DNA of 11,418 bases from JAWPMV01 sp038527215 (GCA_038527215.1 JBCBGC010000183.1:1-11418), one strand, 5' to 3'. Counted from the first letter of the stretch, positions 1-6,733 are shown. The notes: generated by a model not told the origin, from the sequence alone. Numbers and translations: made by a program.

Positions 1-20
1 CCCTCCCTACGGTCGGAGAC

Positions 21-125
21 CATTCCGGGATGACATATGCACAAAGGAAAGTTTCTGGAGGCGGATGTGCTCGATACGATTAGGCCAACAGATCAGTTTA
101 TGCCCAATTTTGTCACCCCGGAATG
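21..125. repeat. Long-range inverted repeat, arms 21-35 and 111-125
   Basis: The 15-mer CATTCCGGGATGACA at 21-35 is the reverse complement, with one mismatch, of TGTCACCCCGGAATG at 111-125, so the two arms enclose about 75 bp. The right arm is also the left end of the dispersed repeat at 108-161, so the left arm is a partial, inverted copy of that family. The enclosed bases show no ORF. The layout suggests a small non-autonomous element or nested extragenic repeats cut by the window edge. No transposase is visible. Confidence 0.55.
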
Positions 126-161
126 ACTTCGAGTGCTAACGAGAAGACTTATCCGGGGTCT
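108..161. repeat. Dispersed extragenic repeat, copy 1
   Basis: This segment matches 11323-11377 in the same orientation. It begins TTTTGTCA, continues with CCCCGGAATGACTT (the other copy lacks one G), has a variable middle containing CTAAC, and ends ACTTATCCGGGGTCT. ACCCCGGA at 115-122 and TCCGGGGT at 152-159 are perfect inverted arms, so the unit could fold as a hairpin with a loop of about 29 nt. It lies in non-coding DNA beyond the dnaN terminator. Conserved ends with a diverged middle fit a REP-like or MITE-like family; which one cannot be told from two copies. Confidence 0.6.
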
Positions 162-188
162 CCGTGATCATGATGGTATCCCAAAAAG

Positions 189-223
189 AAACGCGCCATC
201 CCGCAAAACGAGAGGGCGCGTTT
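189..223 (-). terminator. Rho-independent terminator of dnaN, probably bidirectional
   Basis: AAACGCGCC (189-197) and GGCGCGTTT (215-223) form a perfect 9-bp stem around a 17-nt loop. Read on the minus strand, the stem starts about 20 bases after the dnaN stop and is followed by a T-rich run (TTTCTTTTT). The plus strand has T221-T226 after the stem, so it could also stop transcription entering from the left. Confidence 0.8.
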
Positions 224-243
224 TTTATCCGTTTGAATATCTT

Positions 244-1377
244 TTACATCACGTAACTGTTCAGCATAATCGGCATGATCAGCATGAGAATATTTTCTCC
301 GTCATCCTGCAGGTTCGGCAGGATGATGCCCGCACGGTTAGGCTCAGACAGCTCGACGATGACTTCTTCGGTGTCTACATTGTTGATCACATCCATCAAC
401 AAGGAAGCATTGAAGCCAATTTCGATATCCTGCCCTTCATAGTGGCATTTGAGGCTTTCCCGGGCTTCGTTCGCAAAATCCGGATCCTCTGAGGAAATCT
501 CCAATTCGCTGCCTTTGATGGCAAAACGCACCTGGTGGGTGCTTTTGTTGGCGAAGATGTTGACCCGGCGCAGGGTTCCCAGCAGCTCTTGTTTAGCGAT
601 GAAGAGTTTATGCGGGTTGTCTACCGGAATCACATTCTGGTATTCAGGGTACTTTTGGTCGATCAGACGGCATACCAGCAGGAGGTTCTCCGTTTGAAAG
701 AAAGCATTGTTATCATTGTAGTGGATGACCACGTCTCGGGTTTCGTTGGGATCGAGGGAGCTTTTCAGCAGATTCAGGGCCTTCTGAGGCACGATGAAGC
801 TTGTGGGGTTAGACACCGTAACGTCTACCCGACGATAGCGCACCAAACGGTGGGCGTCGGTGGCGACGAAGGTGGCGCCATTTTCTCCCAGGTCGAAATA
901 AATTCCGTTCAAGGCTGCCTTATCCTCATCCGTAGAAGCGGCAAAAAGGGTTTTAGTAACCGCCTTTAGCATGGCATCCATCGGCATCTGGATAGATTCC
1001 GTATGCTCAGGCTGAGGGATAAGCGGAAAGTCGTCTCCGTTTTCTCCACTGATTTTGTACGTGCCATTTTCTGAGCTGATCTCTACGCCAAAAGTCGCTT
1101 CATCAATGATGAAGGTAATGGGCTGCTCAGGCAGGGCCTTCAGAATGTCCAGTAGGATTCTGGCCGGGATCGCCACTTTCATGGACTCCCCCCGGGCTTC
1201 TACCGGTAAGCGGGTCTGCATGGAGGTTTCCAGGTTGGTGGTGGAGATGGTCAGGGTATTAGGCTCAATCTCAAACAGAAAGTTCTCGATGATCGGCAAG
1301 ACGGATCGAGAGGGTATAGCGCCGGATATACGGCTCAACTGCTTAGATAGCGCCGTTGAGGACACAATGAAGTTCAT
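244..1377 (-). CDS. dnaN: DNA polymerase III subunit beta (sliding clamp)
   Basis: This 377-residue protein is the ring-shaped beta clamp that tethers the replicative polymerase to DNA and also serves repair and mismatch factors. The length matches the family, which has three repeated clamp domains of about 120 residues each; here they fall at roughly 1-120, 130-245 and 247-375. Recognisable stretches are the N-terminal SSTALSKQLSRISGAIPSR, the middle TDAHRLVRYRR, and the C-terminal SEPNRAGIILP followed by ENILMLIMPIML, which lines the hydrophobic pocket bound by client proteins. The start ATG at 1377 gives the usual MNFIVSS opening. The gene stands alone, without dnaA or recF in the window, and is divergent from the methyltransferase. 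A TAnnTTTG promoter element lies about 80 bp upstream and a terminator directly follows. Identification is secure. Confidence 0.97.
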   Translation of the reverse strand: MNFIVSSTALSKQLSRISGAIPSRSVLPIIENFLFEIEPNTLTISTTNLETSMQTRLPVEARGESMKVAIPARILLDILKALPEQPITFIIDEATFGVEISSENGTYKISGENGDDFPLIPQPEHTESIQMPMDAMLKAVTKTLFAASTDEDKAALNGIYFDLGENGATFVATDAHRLVRYRRVDVTVSNPTSFIVPQKALNLLKSSLDPNETRDVVIHYNDNNAFFQTENLLLVCRLIDQKYPEYQNVIPVDNPHKLFIAKQELLGTLRRVNIFANKSTHQVRFAIKGSELEISSEDPDFANEARESLKCHYEGQDIEIGFNASLLMDVINNVDTEEVIVELSEPNRAGIILPNLQDDGENILMLIMPIMLNSYVM

Positions 1378-1455
1378 AGTACAAACGGATTAAGGCATGC
1401 ATACCTTTCGAATTTGGCAAAGGACATCGCACAAAAGACAGGAAAGGTATACCGA

Positions 1456-1463
1456 CAAATCTA
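1456..1463 (-). promoter_or_regulatory. Candidate -7 promoter element for dnaN
   Basis: Read on the minus strand, 1463-1456 is TAGATTTG, an exact match to the Bacteroidota -7 element TAnnTTTG. It would place the transcript start near 1450 and leave a leader of roughly 70 nt before the dnaN ATG. A clear TTTG -33 element is missing: that position falls in the TTTTCCC arm of the palindrome at 1482-1500, so a protein bound there could block or help the polymerase. This is inference from motif matching only. Confidence 0.4.
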
Positions 1464-1481
1464 ATAATCTTTGCTTATAAA

Positions 1482-1500
1482 TGGGAAAATAATTTTCCCA
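1482..1500. promoter_or_regulatory. 19-bp palindrome between divergent genes, possible operator
   Basis: TGGGAAAAT (1482-1490), a single central A, and ATTTTCCCA (1492-1500) form a 9-bp perfect inverted repeat. It sits in the 152-bp region between dnaN (minus) and the methyltransferase (plus), 30 bp from the methyltransferase ATG and next to the expected -33 region of the dnaN promoter. Neither strand has a T-run after it and the 1-nt spacer is too short for an RNA hairpin loop as drawn, so a dimeric-protein binding site is more likely than a terminator. Confidence 0.45.
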
Positions 1501-1529
1501 CATTAATTTGTGAATTCATTTGAAGCGAC

Positions 1530-2168
1530 ATGATTTTTTCACCGGAAATGCTGGCCTATCTGGCCGACCACTGCTCAGAAGAGCCCCTTCACTTACAGCA
1601 GCTTAGGCGGGAAACCCACATGAAGGTCCTCTATCCCCGCATGCTTTCGGGCCCGCACCAGGGTCGCATGCTGTCGCTGATCTCTCATCTGCTCCAACCC
1701 CAGCGCATCCTTGAAGTAGGAACCTATACCGGTTACTCGGCGATCTGCATGGCAGAAGGAATGGCTCCAGAGGGAGAACTCATCACCCTGGAATTAAATC
1801 CGGAACTGGACTTTTTGATTTTTCCTTATCTGGAAAAAGCCGGGGTCCGGGATAAGGTATCAGTCCGCTTTGGGCCAGCGGCTGATTCCTTGAAAGCCCT
1901 GCAAGGGCCTTTTGACCTGATGTTTCTCGATGCCAACAAAGGTCAATATCCCGAATACCTTGAGTTGATGTTTCCCTTGCTGACTCCGGGCGGCTTGCTC
2001 ATCGCAGACAATACCCTCTGGGATGGCAAGGTATTGGATGAGAGCGTACAGGATAAAGAAACCATCGGCATCCGCGAATTTAATCAGGCAGCTGTCCAGT
2101 TGGCCGGCGCTGACTGTGTCATGGTCCCGCTCCGCGACGGCATGACCCTGATTCGCAAGCATCGTTGA
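1530..2168 (+). CDS. Class I SAM-dependent O-methyltransferase (Methyltransf_3/COMT-like)
   Basis: This 212-residue protein should transfer a methyl group from SAM to a hydroxyl of a catechol-like or other small substrate, or of an RNA nucleotide as in the related TrmR branch, using a divalent metal. It is a compact Rossmann methyltransferase of normal length for bacterial COMT-like enzymes. Motif I is LEVGTYTGYSA (61-71), where the glycine loop binds SAM; E88 in ITLELN is placed to hold the SAM ribose. D134 in FLDANKGQYPEY and D160-N161 in IADNTLWDGKV correspond to the metal-binding acidic residues. No signal peptide, so it is cytoplasmic. The ATG at 1530 gives a full N-terminal helix; the leader is short and has no Shine-Dalgarno sequence. 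The gene is monocistronic, divergent from dnaN. The family is certain; the substrate cannot be read from the sequence. Confidence 0.9.
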   Translation: MIFSPEMLAYLADHCSEEPLHLQQLRRETHMKVLYPRMLSGPHQGRMLSLISHLLQPQRILEVGTYTGYSAICMAEGMAPEGELITLELNPELDFLIFPYLEKAGVRDKVSVRFGPAADSLKALQGPFDLMFLDANKGQYPEYLELMFPLLTPGGLLIADNTLWDGKVLDESVQDKETIGIREFNQAAVQLAGADCVMVPLRDGMTLIRKHR

Positions 2169-2436
2169 CCTGAGCAAACTTCCATCGTCCAAAGGGAGTT
2201 ATGAGGATATAAGAGGGGTAAAAAGGATGCCGTCCAGGTAAATACTTACATTTTTCCCGGCTCAAAGTGGGAAAGATGGATAGTTTCCTGCCTAAAAGAT
2301 CAATATTTGGTGTTTATCCAGCGTATAAATCGTAGAGAAACTGCCAGGAAGTAATATTCCGATTTATCCACGATTGGAATATTCAATCACGAATCGATAA
2401 CTTTCCTGTAGCATAGACCCATTTTACCTCAATATC
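2169..2436. other. Intergenic region, 268 bp, no gene seen
   Basis: This stretch between the methyltransferase and the transglycosylase is AT-richer than the genes beside it and contains no convincing ORF on either strand. No terminator with a T-run follows the methyltransferase. TTTCCC (2253-2258) and GGGAAA (2269-2274) make a weak hairpin. The clearest structure is the inverted repeat at 2353-2383, listed separately. No exact TAnnTTTG promoter was found here, although the transglycosylase promoter must lie in it or upstream. Confidence 0.6.
2353..2383. repeat. AT-rich inverted repeat upstream of the transglycosylase gene
   Basis: AATATTCC (2353-2360) and GGAATATT (2376-2383) are perfect 8-bp inverted arms. 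Pairing can run further inward through a G-T wobble (GAT against ATT), leaving a small loop that contains TTATCCACG (2364-2372), one base away from the DnaA-box consensus TTATCCACA. The repeat ends 53 bp before the ATG. It could be an operator or a leader hairpin of the transglycosylase operon; a role in DNA replication is much less likely from one imperfect box. Confidence 0.4.
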
Positions 2437-4467
2437 ATGGTCCGGAAAACCATTTTCTGCTTGTTGTTGATATGCTGGAGCTTCAGTTCCAGCCTTGCTC
2501 AGGAAGTACCGGCCAGACTGGATTTCTGCGGGATTCAACTTTCTTTTAGCTCCAAGGCTCAACGCATTCTTCAGGATCATATCCAAAAAATGATCAATAG
2601 TCCCCGCTACTTCAACCAAATGGTCAAGCGGGCACATCTTTATATGCCCTTTATCGAGGAAGCCCTGGCCCATGCCCAGGCCCCGGCGGACCTCAAATTT
2701 CTGGCCATCCAGGAAAGCGCCTTACGCCCAGATGTAGTTTCTTCCTCTAATGCAGTAGGTTTCTGGCAATTCAAAGCCCCTACCGCCAAGGAATTTGGGT
2801 TGATGGTCGATGATCGCCTGGACGAGCGGAAGCATATCTTCAAAGCCTCCTATGCCGCGGGACAATATATCGCCCGAGCTAATAAGGACTTTGATAATTG
2901 GTTGTATGCCATTATCGCCTATTATGAGGGGCTTTCCGGGGCAGTGCCACATACAGATCCGAAGTATTACGGAACCGACCAGATGTATATCGATGAAAAT
3001 TTTCACTGGTATGCCCTGAAAGCCATCGCCCATAAAATCGCCTATGGGGAAGCCGTCGAAATGAAAAAACGTCCTGAGATCTGCCTGGTCCCTTATTCCA
3101 ACGAAGGGGAAACGAATCTCAAGCGCATCATCGAAGCCCATAATCTGGCCTCAGAGGAGTTTTTTCGATACAATAAATGGATTTCTAATCCCAAGAAACT
3201 TCCCAAGGGCAAAAACCTGACTTATTACGTTCCCAGAGACGGTCAGTTTTATACCGGACACAAAGAAGACCCCAATAAAAAATCACTCAGTGGTCCACCG
3301 CTTTCCTCCCCTTCTCTCGCTTCCAGTAATTCAAGTTCACCCACCGTAGGGGAACTGAGTGAGTTAAATGGCAGCGAAGAACCCAAAGAAGAGGTCCCAC
3401 TTAGGCCATCCCCTCAGGTTCAGCCAGAACCGCAAAAGGAAGTCGTAGTAAATAGACCGAAGCCCACTCCTCCCCCCCAGGAAAGAGAGCCTATTCCCAA
3501 TACCACCCTTCCTTCTCCTGAACCGGTAGTGGGCAAAACAGAAAGTCCACCGACTACCCTGCCCAAGACAACTATACCCAAACCTCAGCCTGCGAAACCA
3601 ACCCCTACTTATACGGAACCGGAAATCCCGGAATCTGTAGGTCAGGCCCAAAACCAACCCAGCCCAAGGCCACAACCGCAGCCCCAAAATACTCCGGCCA
3701 GTATGCCCATGGATATTGGCACGGTAGCGCTGGGCCGGGAAAAACTGGAAGGAAAAGCTTTTGTGGATTTCGACCTTTTGTATGATTTCCACTATGGCAA
3801 CCAATACATCCTTTACACAGGCGAAAAAGTAGTAGCCCAGTTGTCGGAAAAATTTGGCATTCCCTTAATTGATCTGTTGTCCTGGAATGACCTCATACCT
3901 GGCACAGAACCTCAAGCCGGACGGCTTTTATACCTGGATCGGCCCAATCGTCTGCTGTTCCATGTGGTCCAGTCTGGGGAAAGCCTGGAAAGCATTGCGG
4001 CCCGTTATCTAACCAGTGTGGACCGGATCAAAAACCGGAACCGGCTTGATGCGAGAGAGGATATAGTCTATGTTGGACAAAAGCTCTACCTTAAAGAGCG
4101 TAGACCTAAAAATGAACAAATGATCGTGTTGCGCTTTCCGGATTTCGGACCGCCAACGCCTAGCCCAACATCCACCCAACCCAGCATCCCGGCCCCCGTC
4201 AAGGAAGCGGCGCAGATGGTTGGCGCTCCCAGTATAACTTCTGAAGCTTCTCCTGAAAAAACCAACGTTGATCCCCCCGTCAACTACCCACGCGTAGACG
4301 AAGCTACGGGGCGCTGGATCATGCATGCCGTGCAGCCCGGAGAAGATATCCAGGATGTTGCTCGTCGTTACAAGATTCCCATTGGGCAGATCAAGGAAGC
4401 TAATGGTCTGGAAGATAACGTAATTGTGGAAGGACAAGTGCTCCGCTTGTTAATCAGAAAAAAGTAA
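2437..4467 (+). CDS. Exported MltD-like lytic transglycosylase with three LysM modules
   Basis: This 676-residue protein should cleave the MurNAc-GlcNAc bond of peptidoglycan in the periplasm. Residues 1-22 are a signal peptide ending SSSLAQ. A GH23/SLT domain covers roughly 45-200: the catalytic glutamate is E93 in LAIQESALRP, followed by SSNAVGFWQF, which corresponds to the GxxQ motif in its MltD form. A long proline/serine-rich linker (about 285-425) reaches to three LysM modules at about 457-502, 508-553 and 630-674, which bind glycan; the first is the most diverged, and a second proline-rich spacer separates the last two. The motif usually written AYNxG reads AYYEG at 161-165, an unusual loss of the Asn. 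It heads a three-gene run with the two small membrane proteins downstream, 10 nt from the first. The protein family is clear; full catalytic activity is inferred. Confidence 0.9.
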   Translation: MVRKTIFCLLLICWSFSSSLAQEVPARLDFCGIQLSFSSKAQRILQDHIQKMINSPRYFNQMVKRAHLYMPFIEEALAHAQAPADLKFLAIQESALRPDVVSSSNAVGFWQFKAPTAKEFGLMVDDRLDERKHIFKASYAAGQYIARANKDFDNWLYAIIAYYEGLSGAVPHTDPKYYGTDQMYIDENFHWYALKAIAHKIAYGEAVEMKKRPEICLVPYSNEGETNLKRIIEAHNLASEEFFRYNKWISNPKKLPKGKNLTYYVPRDGQFYTGHKEDPNKKSLSGPPLSSPSLASSNSSSPTVGELSELNGSEEPKEEVPLRPSPQVQPEPQKEVVVNRPKPTPPPQEREPIPNTTLPSPEPVVGKTESPPTTLPKTTIPKPQPAKPTPTYTEPEIPESVGQAQNQPSPRPQPQPQNTPASMPMDIGTVALGREKLEGKAFVDFDLLYDFHYGNQYILYTGEKVVAQLSEKFGIPLIDLLSWNDLIPGTEPQAGRLLYLDRPNRLLFHVVQSGESLESIAARYLTSVDRIKNRNRLDAREDIVYVGQKLYLKERRPKNEQMIVLRFPDFGPPTPSPTSTQPSIPAPVKEAAQMVGAPSITSEASPEKTNVDPPVNYPRVDEATGRWIMHAVQPGEDIQDVARRYKIPIGQIKEANGLEDNVIVEGQVLRLLIRKK

Positions 4468-4477
4468 TTCCGATAGC

Positions 4478-4711
4478 TTGTTCTATTTCTTCAGCACCCT
4501 GGTAATCCTATTCTGGCTGTTTCTGACAGGCTTTTGCGTAAAAGATGTCCTGAAGGCCTCTCACGCGTCCCCCTCCCTTAAGTGGGCCTGGGTAGCTTGC
4601 GTTGCCCTCCTGCCTGGACTGGGGGCTGCTATCTGGATGAGCCGTCCAAGCAAGCCTGACCCTCCAAAAGAAAAGAAACTCCTCCCGCCAACCGAGGAGC
4701 CCACCACTTGA
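4478..4711 (+). CDS. Small two-helix membrane protein, PLDc_N-like
   Basis: This 77-residue protein has two predicted transmembrane helices (about 3-20 and 35-54) and a charged, proline-rich tail. The second helix region, KWAWVACVALLPGLGAAIW, fits the PLDc_N pattern of a Trp-rich helix with a central P-x-x-G and an aromatic end, known from the N-terminus of cardiolipin synthases and from many stand-alone small proteins. Its function is not known. The start must be TTG at 4478: an in-frame TAA at 4451-4453 precedes it, no ATG or GTG lies between, and the next ATG is deep inside the gene. It begins 10 nt after the transglycosylase stop, so translational coupling is likely. It is probably an inner-membrane protein of the same operon. 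Confidence 0.75.
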   Translation: MFYFFSTLVILFWLFLTGFCVKDVLKASHASPSLKWAWVACVALLPGLGAAIWMSRPSKPDPPKEKKLLPPTEEPTT

Positions 4712-4743
4712 GATCTGCGGTTTAAATCGTAAGTTTGTGCCTA

Positions 4744-5028
4744 ATGAATGCCTTTATCTGGGAATTTTTGCGGGCGGGCTTTCCGCTGTTATTACTGATT
4801 GTGTTTGCCATGATTCTGATCAGTGTCTGGCGCAACGAACAGGACAGTCGTGAACAAAAAATCCGCTGGACCGTCGTCCTCCTCCTACCCCCTCTGCTTT
4901 CCCTTGGCCTCTTTATCCTGCAAAGTGTGGTAACCATTGAGAACCTTCCGCTGGCCTATGTACTATCCGGAGCCATGCTGTTTCTCCCCATCCTGGGCAT
5001 CTTTGTTTGGCTGGTGGGCAGTCGGTAA
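4744..5028 (+). CDS. Small three-helix membrane protein of unknown function
   Basis: This 94-residue hydrophobic protein has three predicted transmembrane helices (about 10-29, 42-62 and 69-91), joined by a charged segment rich in Glu, Arg and Gln (30-41). I do not recognise a family. The WTVVLLLPP stretch faintly recalls the PLDc_N pattern of the preceding gene, but this is too weak to call homology. The start was placed at ATG 4744 (MNAFIW) rather than the in-frame TTG three codons upstream. The gap to the preceding gene is 32 bp and no terminator lies between, so it is probably the last gene of the transglycosylase operon. Its stop codon is one base from the stop of the convergent acetyltransferase. 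Confidence 0.65.
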   Translation: MNAFIWEFLRAGFPLLLLIVFAMILISVWRNEQDSREQKIRWTVVLLLPPLLSLGLFILQSVVTIENLPLAYVLSGAMLFLPILGIFVWLVGSR

Positions 5029-5029
5029 G

Positions 5030-5551
5030 CTATAACCACTTTTTCATCAACAAATCCTCGTCCATGGTCTCTCCGATGGGATAGGCGTGTTTCCCAAATA
5101 CGGTAAACCCCCATTTCTCATAAAAAGCCCGTGCCCGGTGATTCTCCTCCCACACCCCTAACCACATCGCCCCTTTCCCCAGCTCCTTCGCTTTTTGCAA
5201 ACAGGCCTCCATAAGTTGACTGCCCAGGCCTTTTTGGATCACTCCCTGGCGCACATACAAACGCTCCAACTCGATAGCAGGCCTTCCATCTAGGGTGGGA
5301 TATTCCCCTTCATGCCTAAGCTTCGCATAGCCTAGCAATTCCTTTTTATCGGTTACAAGAAAATATAAACAGCGCCCAGCCGCCCATTCTTCCTGCAGCT
5401 TATTCGGTTCAAAAGCCTCGGTCAGATACTGATGCAAGTCTTCTGGAGGATAGCAATCCCCAAAGGTCTCGGTGAAGGTTTTTTTGCCTAGTTCAACCAG
5501 GGCTTCAAATTCTCCCTGGCGGATGGGGCGAATCTTCGTCTCAGCTGCCAT
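5030..5551 (-). CDS. GNAT N-acetyltransferase, PaiA-like
   Basis: This 173-residue cytoplasmic enzyme should move an acetyl group from acetyl-CoA to an amine. It has the complete GNAT fold: an N-terminal region with TFTETFGD (25-32), beta strand 4 plus motif A at ELERLYVRQG then QKGLGSQLM (94-114), and motif B LGVWEENHRARAFYEKWGF (131-149) with the conserved Tyr. As I recall it, the B. subtilis polyamine acetyltransferase PaiA is similar along its length, notably in LGVWE-N-AFY--GF and the C-terminal DLxM-K-L, so polyamines are a reasonable but unproven substrate. The first position of the acetyl-CoA loop (R/Q-x-x-G-x-G) is Ile here. The start was set at 5551, giving TAG-C-ATG with the upstream DUF2891 gene; a longer reading frame to 5608 would overlap that gene. 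The two are very probably co-transcribed and coupled. Confidence 0.88.
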   Translation of the reverse strand: MAAETKIRPIRQGEFEALVELGKKTFTETFGDCYPPEDLHQYLTEAFEPNKLQEEWAAGRCLYFLVTDKKELLGYAKLRHEGEYPTLDGRPAIELERLYVRQGVIQKGLGSQLMEACLQKAKELGKGAMWLGVWEENHRARAFYEKWGFTVFGKHAYPIGETMDEDLLMKKWL

Positions 5552-5552
5552 G

Positions 5553-6713
5553 CTACTCAATGGATAGGGCATAAATGGCAAAAGAAGCCAGCCAGTGCTC
5601 CCCTGCATAATCCCCAGAGGCGATATTGGGCAAGGTGGTTACAATGTGCCGGTTGGCCACCTCCAACAAAACTGTCTTGCGCGGATCTTCAGGGGGTAAG
5701 GCATTTCCTATCTTGAGGAGCGCCCAGCCTCGGCTGAGGTTAAGCCCATCGAGATGTACGATTTTGCCATCTGTCCGGTCAGAAACGGAGGCAGGCTCCC
5801 GCAGCTCTTTAGGCAATCGGGGCAGGAAGCGCCCAAACCAATCCCGAAAAGCATCTTTACTCAGCACACGCGCCATCAATTCAGCTTCTTCCAGGCAGGG
5901 AGACAAAAAATCCTCCCCTCCGGGTTCCCAACTAGCCGGACAATCATAATCAAAGCCATAGTATTTCAGGCTGCTGATCTCAATCAACGATTTGAGCTCT
6001 TTCTGTCCGGTAGCAATCGCATAGTCCCAGGCGAAGGTCAACCCAAAAGCGGTATTGGGATGAACACCGGTGCGAATAGGATAAGTCTGACGAGGCAAAA
6101 AATCCAGGTATCGGGCCACGATGGCGTCGGCGAGCGGCTGGAGATTACGAGCCCATTTTTTCCCCTGGGCATCTTCCCAGCCATGTAGTTCTTCAGCCAG
6201 TTTCAATAACCAGGCCCAGCCATACATGCGCTCGAAGGATTTACGATTAGGTTGGGCGAGGTAGGCTACCTCCGCCCGAATATTTGCTACTTGCAGATTT
6301 TCATCAACCCCTTTGCGAATGTCCGCTGCCTCCGGTAGGTCCGGAAACAGCTTGAGCAGACGCACCAGCATCCAATGTCCGTGTACACTGGAATGCCAGT
6401 CAAAACAGCCATAAAAGGCAGGATGCAAATCCCTCGGGCCTTTTACTTCTGAATCATCCGCCATGACGTGGCTCAGCTTATTGGGATATTCCTTTTGAAT
6501 GCAGGAAAGGGCCAGGTTTGCAAAATGCGAAGCGCCAGTCTGGGTCAATTGGAGCCGCCCAGACTGTAAATCTGTGGTCAAAAAACTGCTATCGGCGGGT
6601 TGAGCCATGAGAGAAAAAGAAATCAGACCGGAAAGAAGAAGGACCGTTCTTCCAAATGGGAGTAAGAATCGACGAATCATGCCTGAAAAATAAGAAAATA
6701 TCTTTCTCTTCAT
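5553..6713 (-). CDS. Exported DUF2891 family protein
   Basis: This 386-residue protein belongs to DUF2891 (PF11199), whose function is not established. Residues 1-38 form a long signal peptide (hydrophobic TVLLLSGLISFSLMA, cleavage after MAQ), so it is periplasmic or surface-exposed. Family landmarks are LHPAFYGCFDWHSSVHGHW (96-114), TGVHPNTAFGLTFAWDYA, WEPGGEDFLSPCLEEAE, HLDGLNLSRGWALL and the C-terminal GEHWLASFAIYAL. The many conserved His, Asp, Glu and Trp residues on helix-rich segments suggest an (alpha/alpha)-barrel enzyme acting on a sugar-like ligand; this is inference. The ATG at 6713 has the A-rich upstream sequence common in this phylum, but an internal ATG at 6680 would leave a more standard 27-residue signal peptide. 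It leads a two-gene unit with the acetyltransferase and is divergent from the VPS10-like gene. Confidence 0.85.
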   Translation of the reverse strand: MKRKIFSYFSGMIRRFLLPFGRTVLLLSGLISFSLMAQPADSSFLTTDLQSGRLQLTQTGASHFANLALSCIQKEYPNKLSHVMADDSEVKGPRDLHPAFYGCFDWHSSVHGHWMLVRLLKLFPDLPEAADIRKGVDENLQVANIRAEVAYLAQPNRKSFERMYGWAWLLKLAEELHGWEDAQGKKWARNLQPLADAIVARYLDFLPRQTYPIRTGVHPNTAFGLTFAWDYAIATGQKELKSLIEISSLKYYGFDYDCPASWEPGGEDFLSPCLEEAELMARVLSKDAFRDWFGRFLPRLPKELREPASVSDRTDGKIVHLDGLNLSRGWALLKIGNALPPEDPRKTVLLEVANRHIVTTLPNIASGDYAGEHWLASFAIYALSIE

Positions 6714-6725
6714 TTTGCTGTGTCT

Positions 6726-6733
6726 TATCTTTC
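6726..6733 (+). promoter_or_regulatory. Weak -7 promoter candidate for the VPS10-like gene
   Basis: TATCTTTC differs from TAnnTTTG only in the last base and would give a leader of about 30 nt before ATG 6768. There is no good -33 element at the right distance. The region between the two divergent starts is only 54 bp, so the promoters in both directions must overlap each other or reach into coding sequence. Confidence 0.25.

Noticed and set aside
133..492. 119-codon plus-strand frame covering the repeat, the terminator and the 3' end of dnaN
   Set aside because: It reads through a terminator hairpin and into conserved antisense coding sequence, so it is not a credible gene.
503..969. Plus-strand open frames inside dnaN
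   Set aside because: They are reverse-strand shadows of a highly conserved gene, with no family resemblance in the translation.
2169..2436. Chromosomal origin of replication
   Set aside because: Only one near-consensus and one weak DnaA box are present, with no cluster and no dnaA nearby. Single near-matches are expected by chance.
5030..5608. Longer acetyltransferase start at 5608
   Set aside because: It would overlap the end of the DUF2891 gene by over 50 bases and add residues outside the GNAT fold; ATG 5551 fits the family N-terminus.
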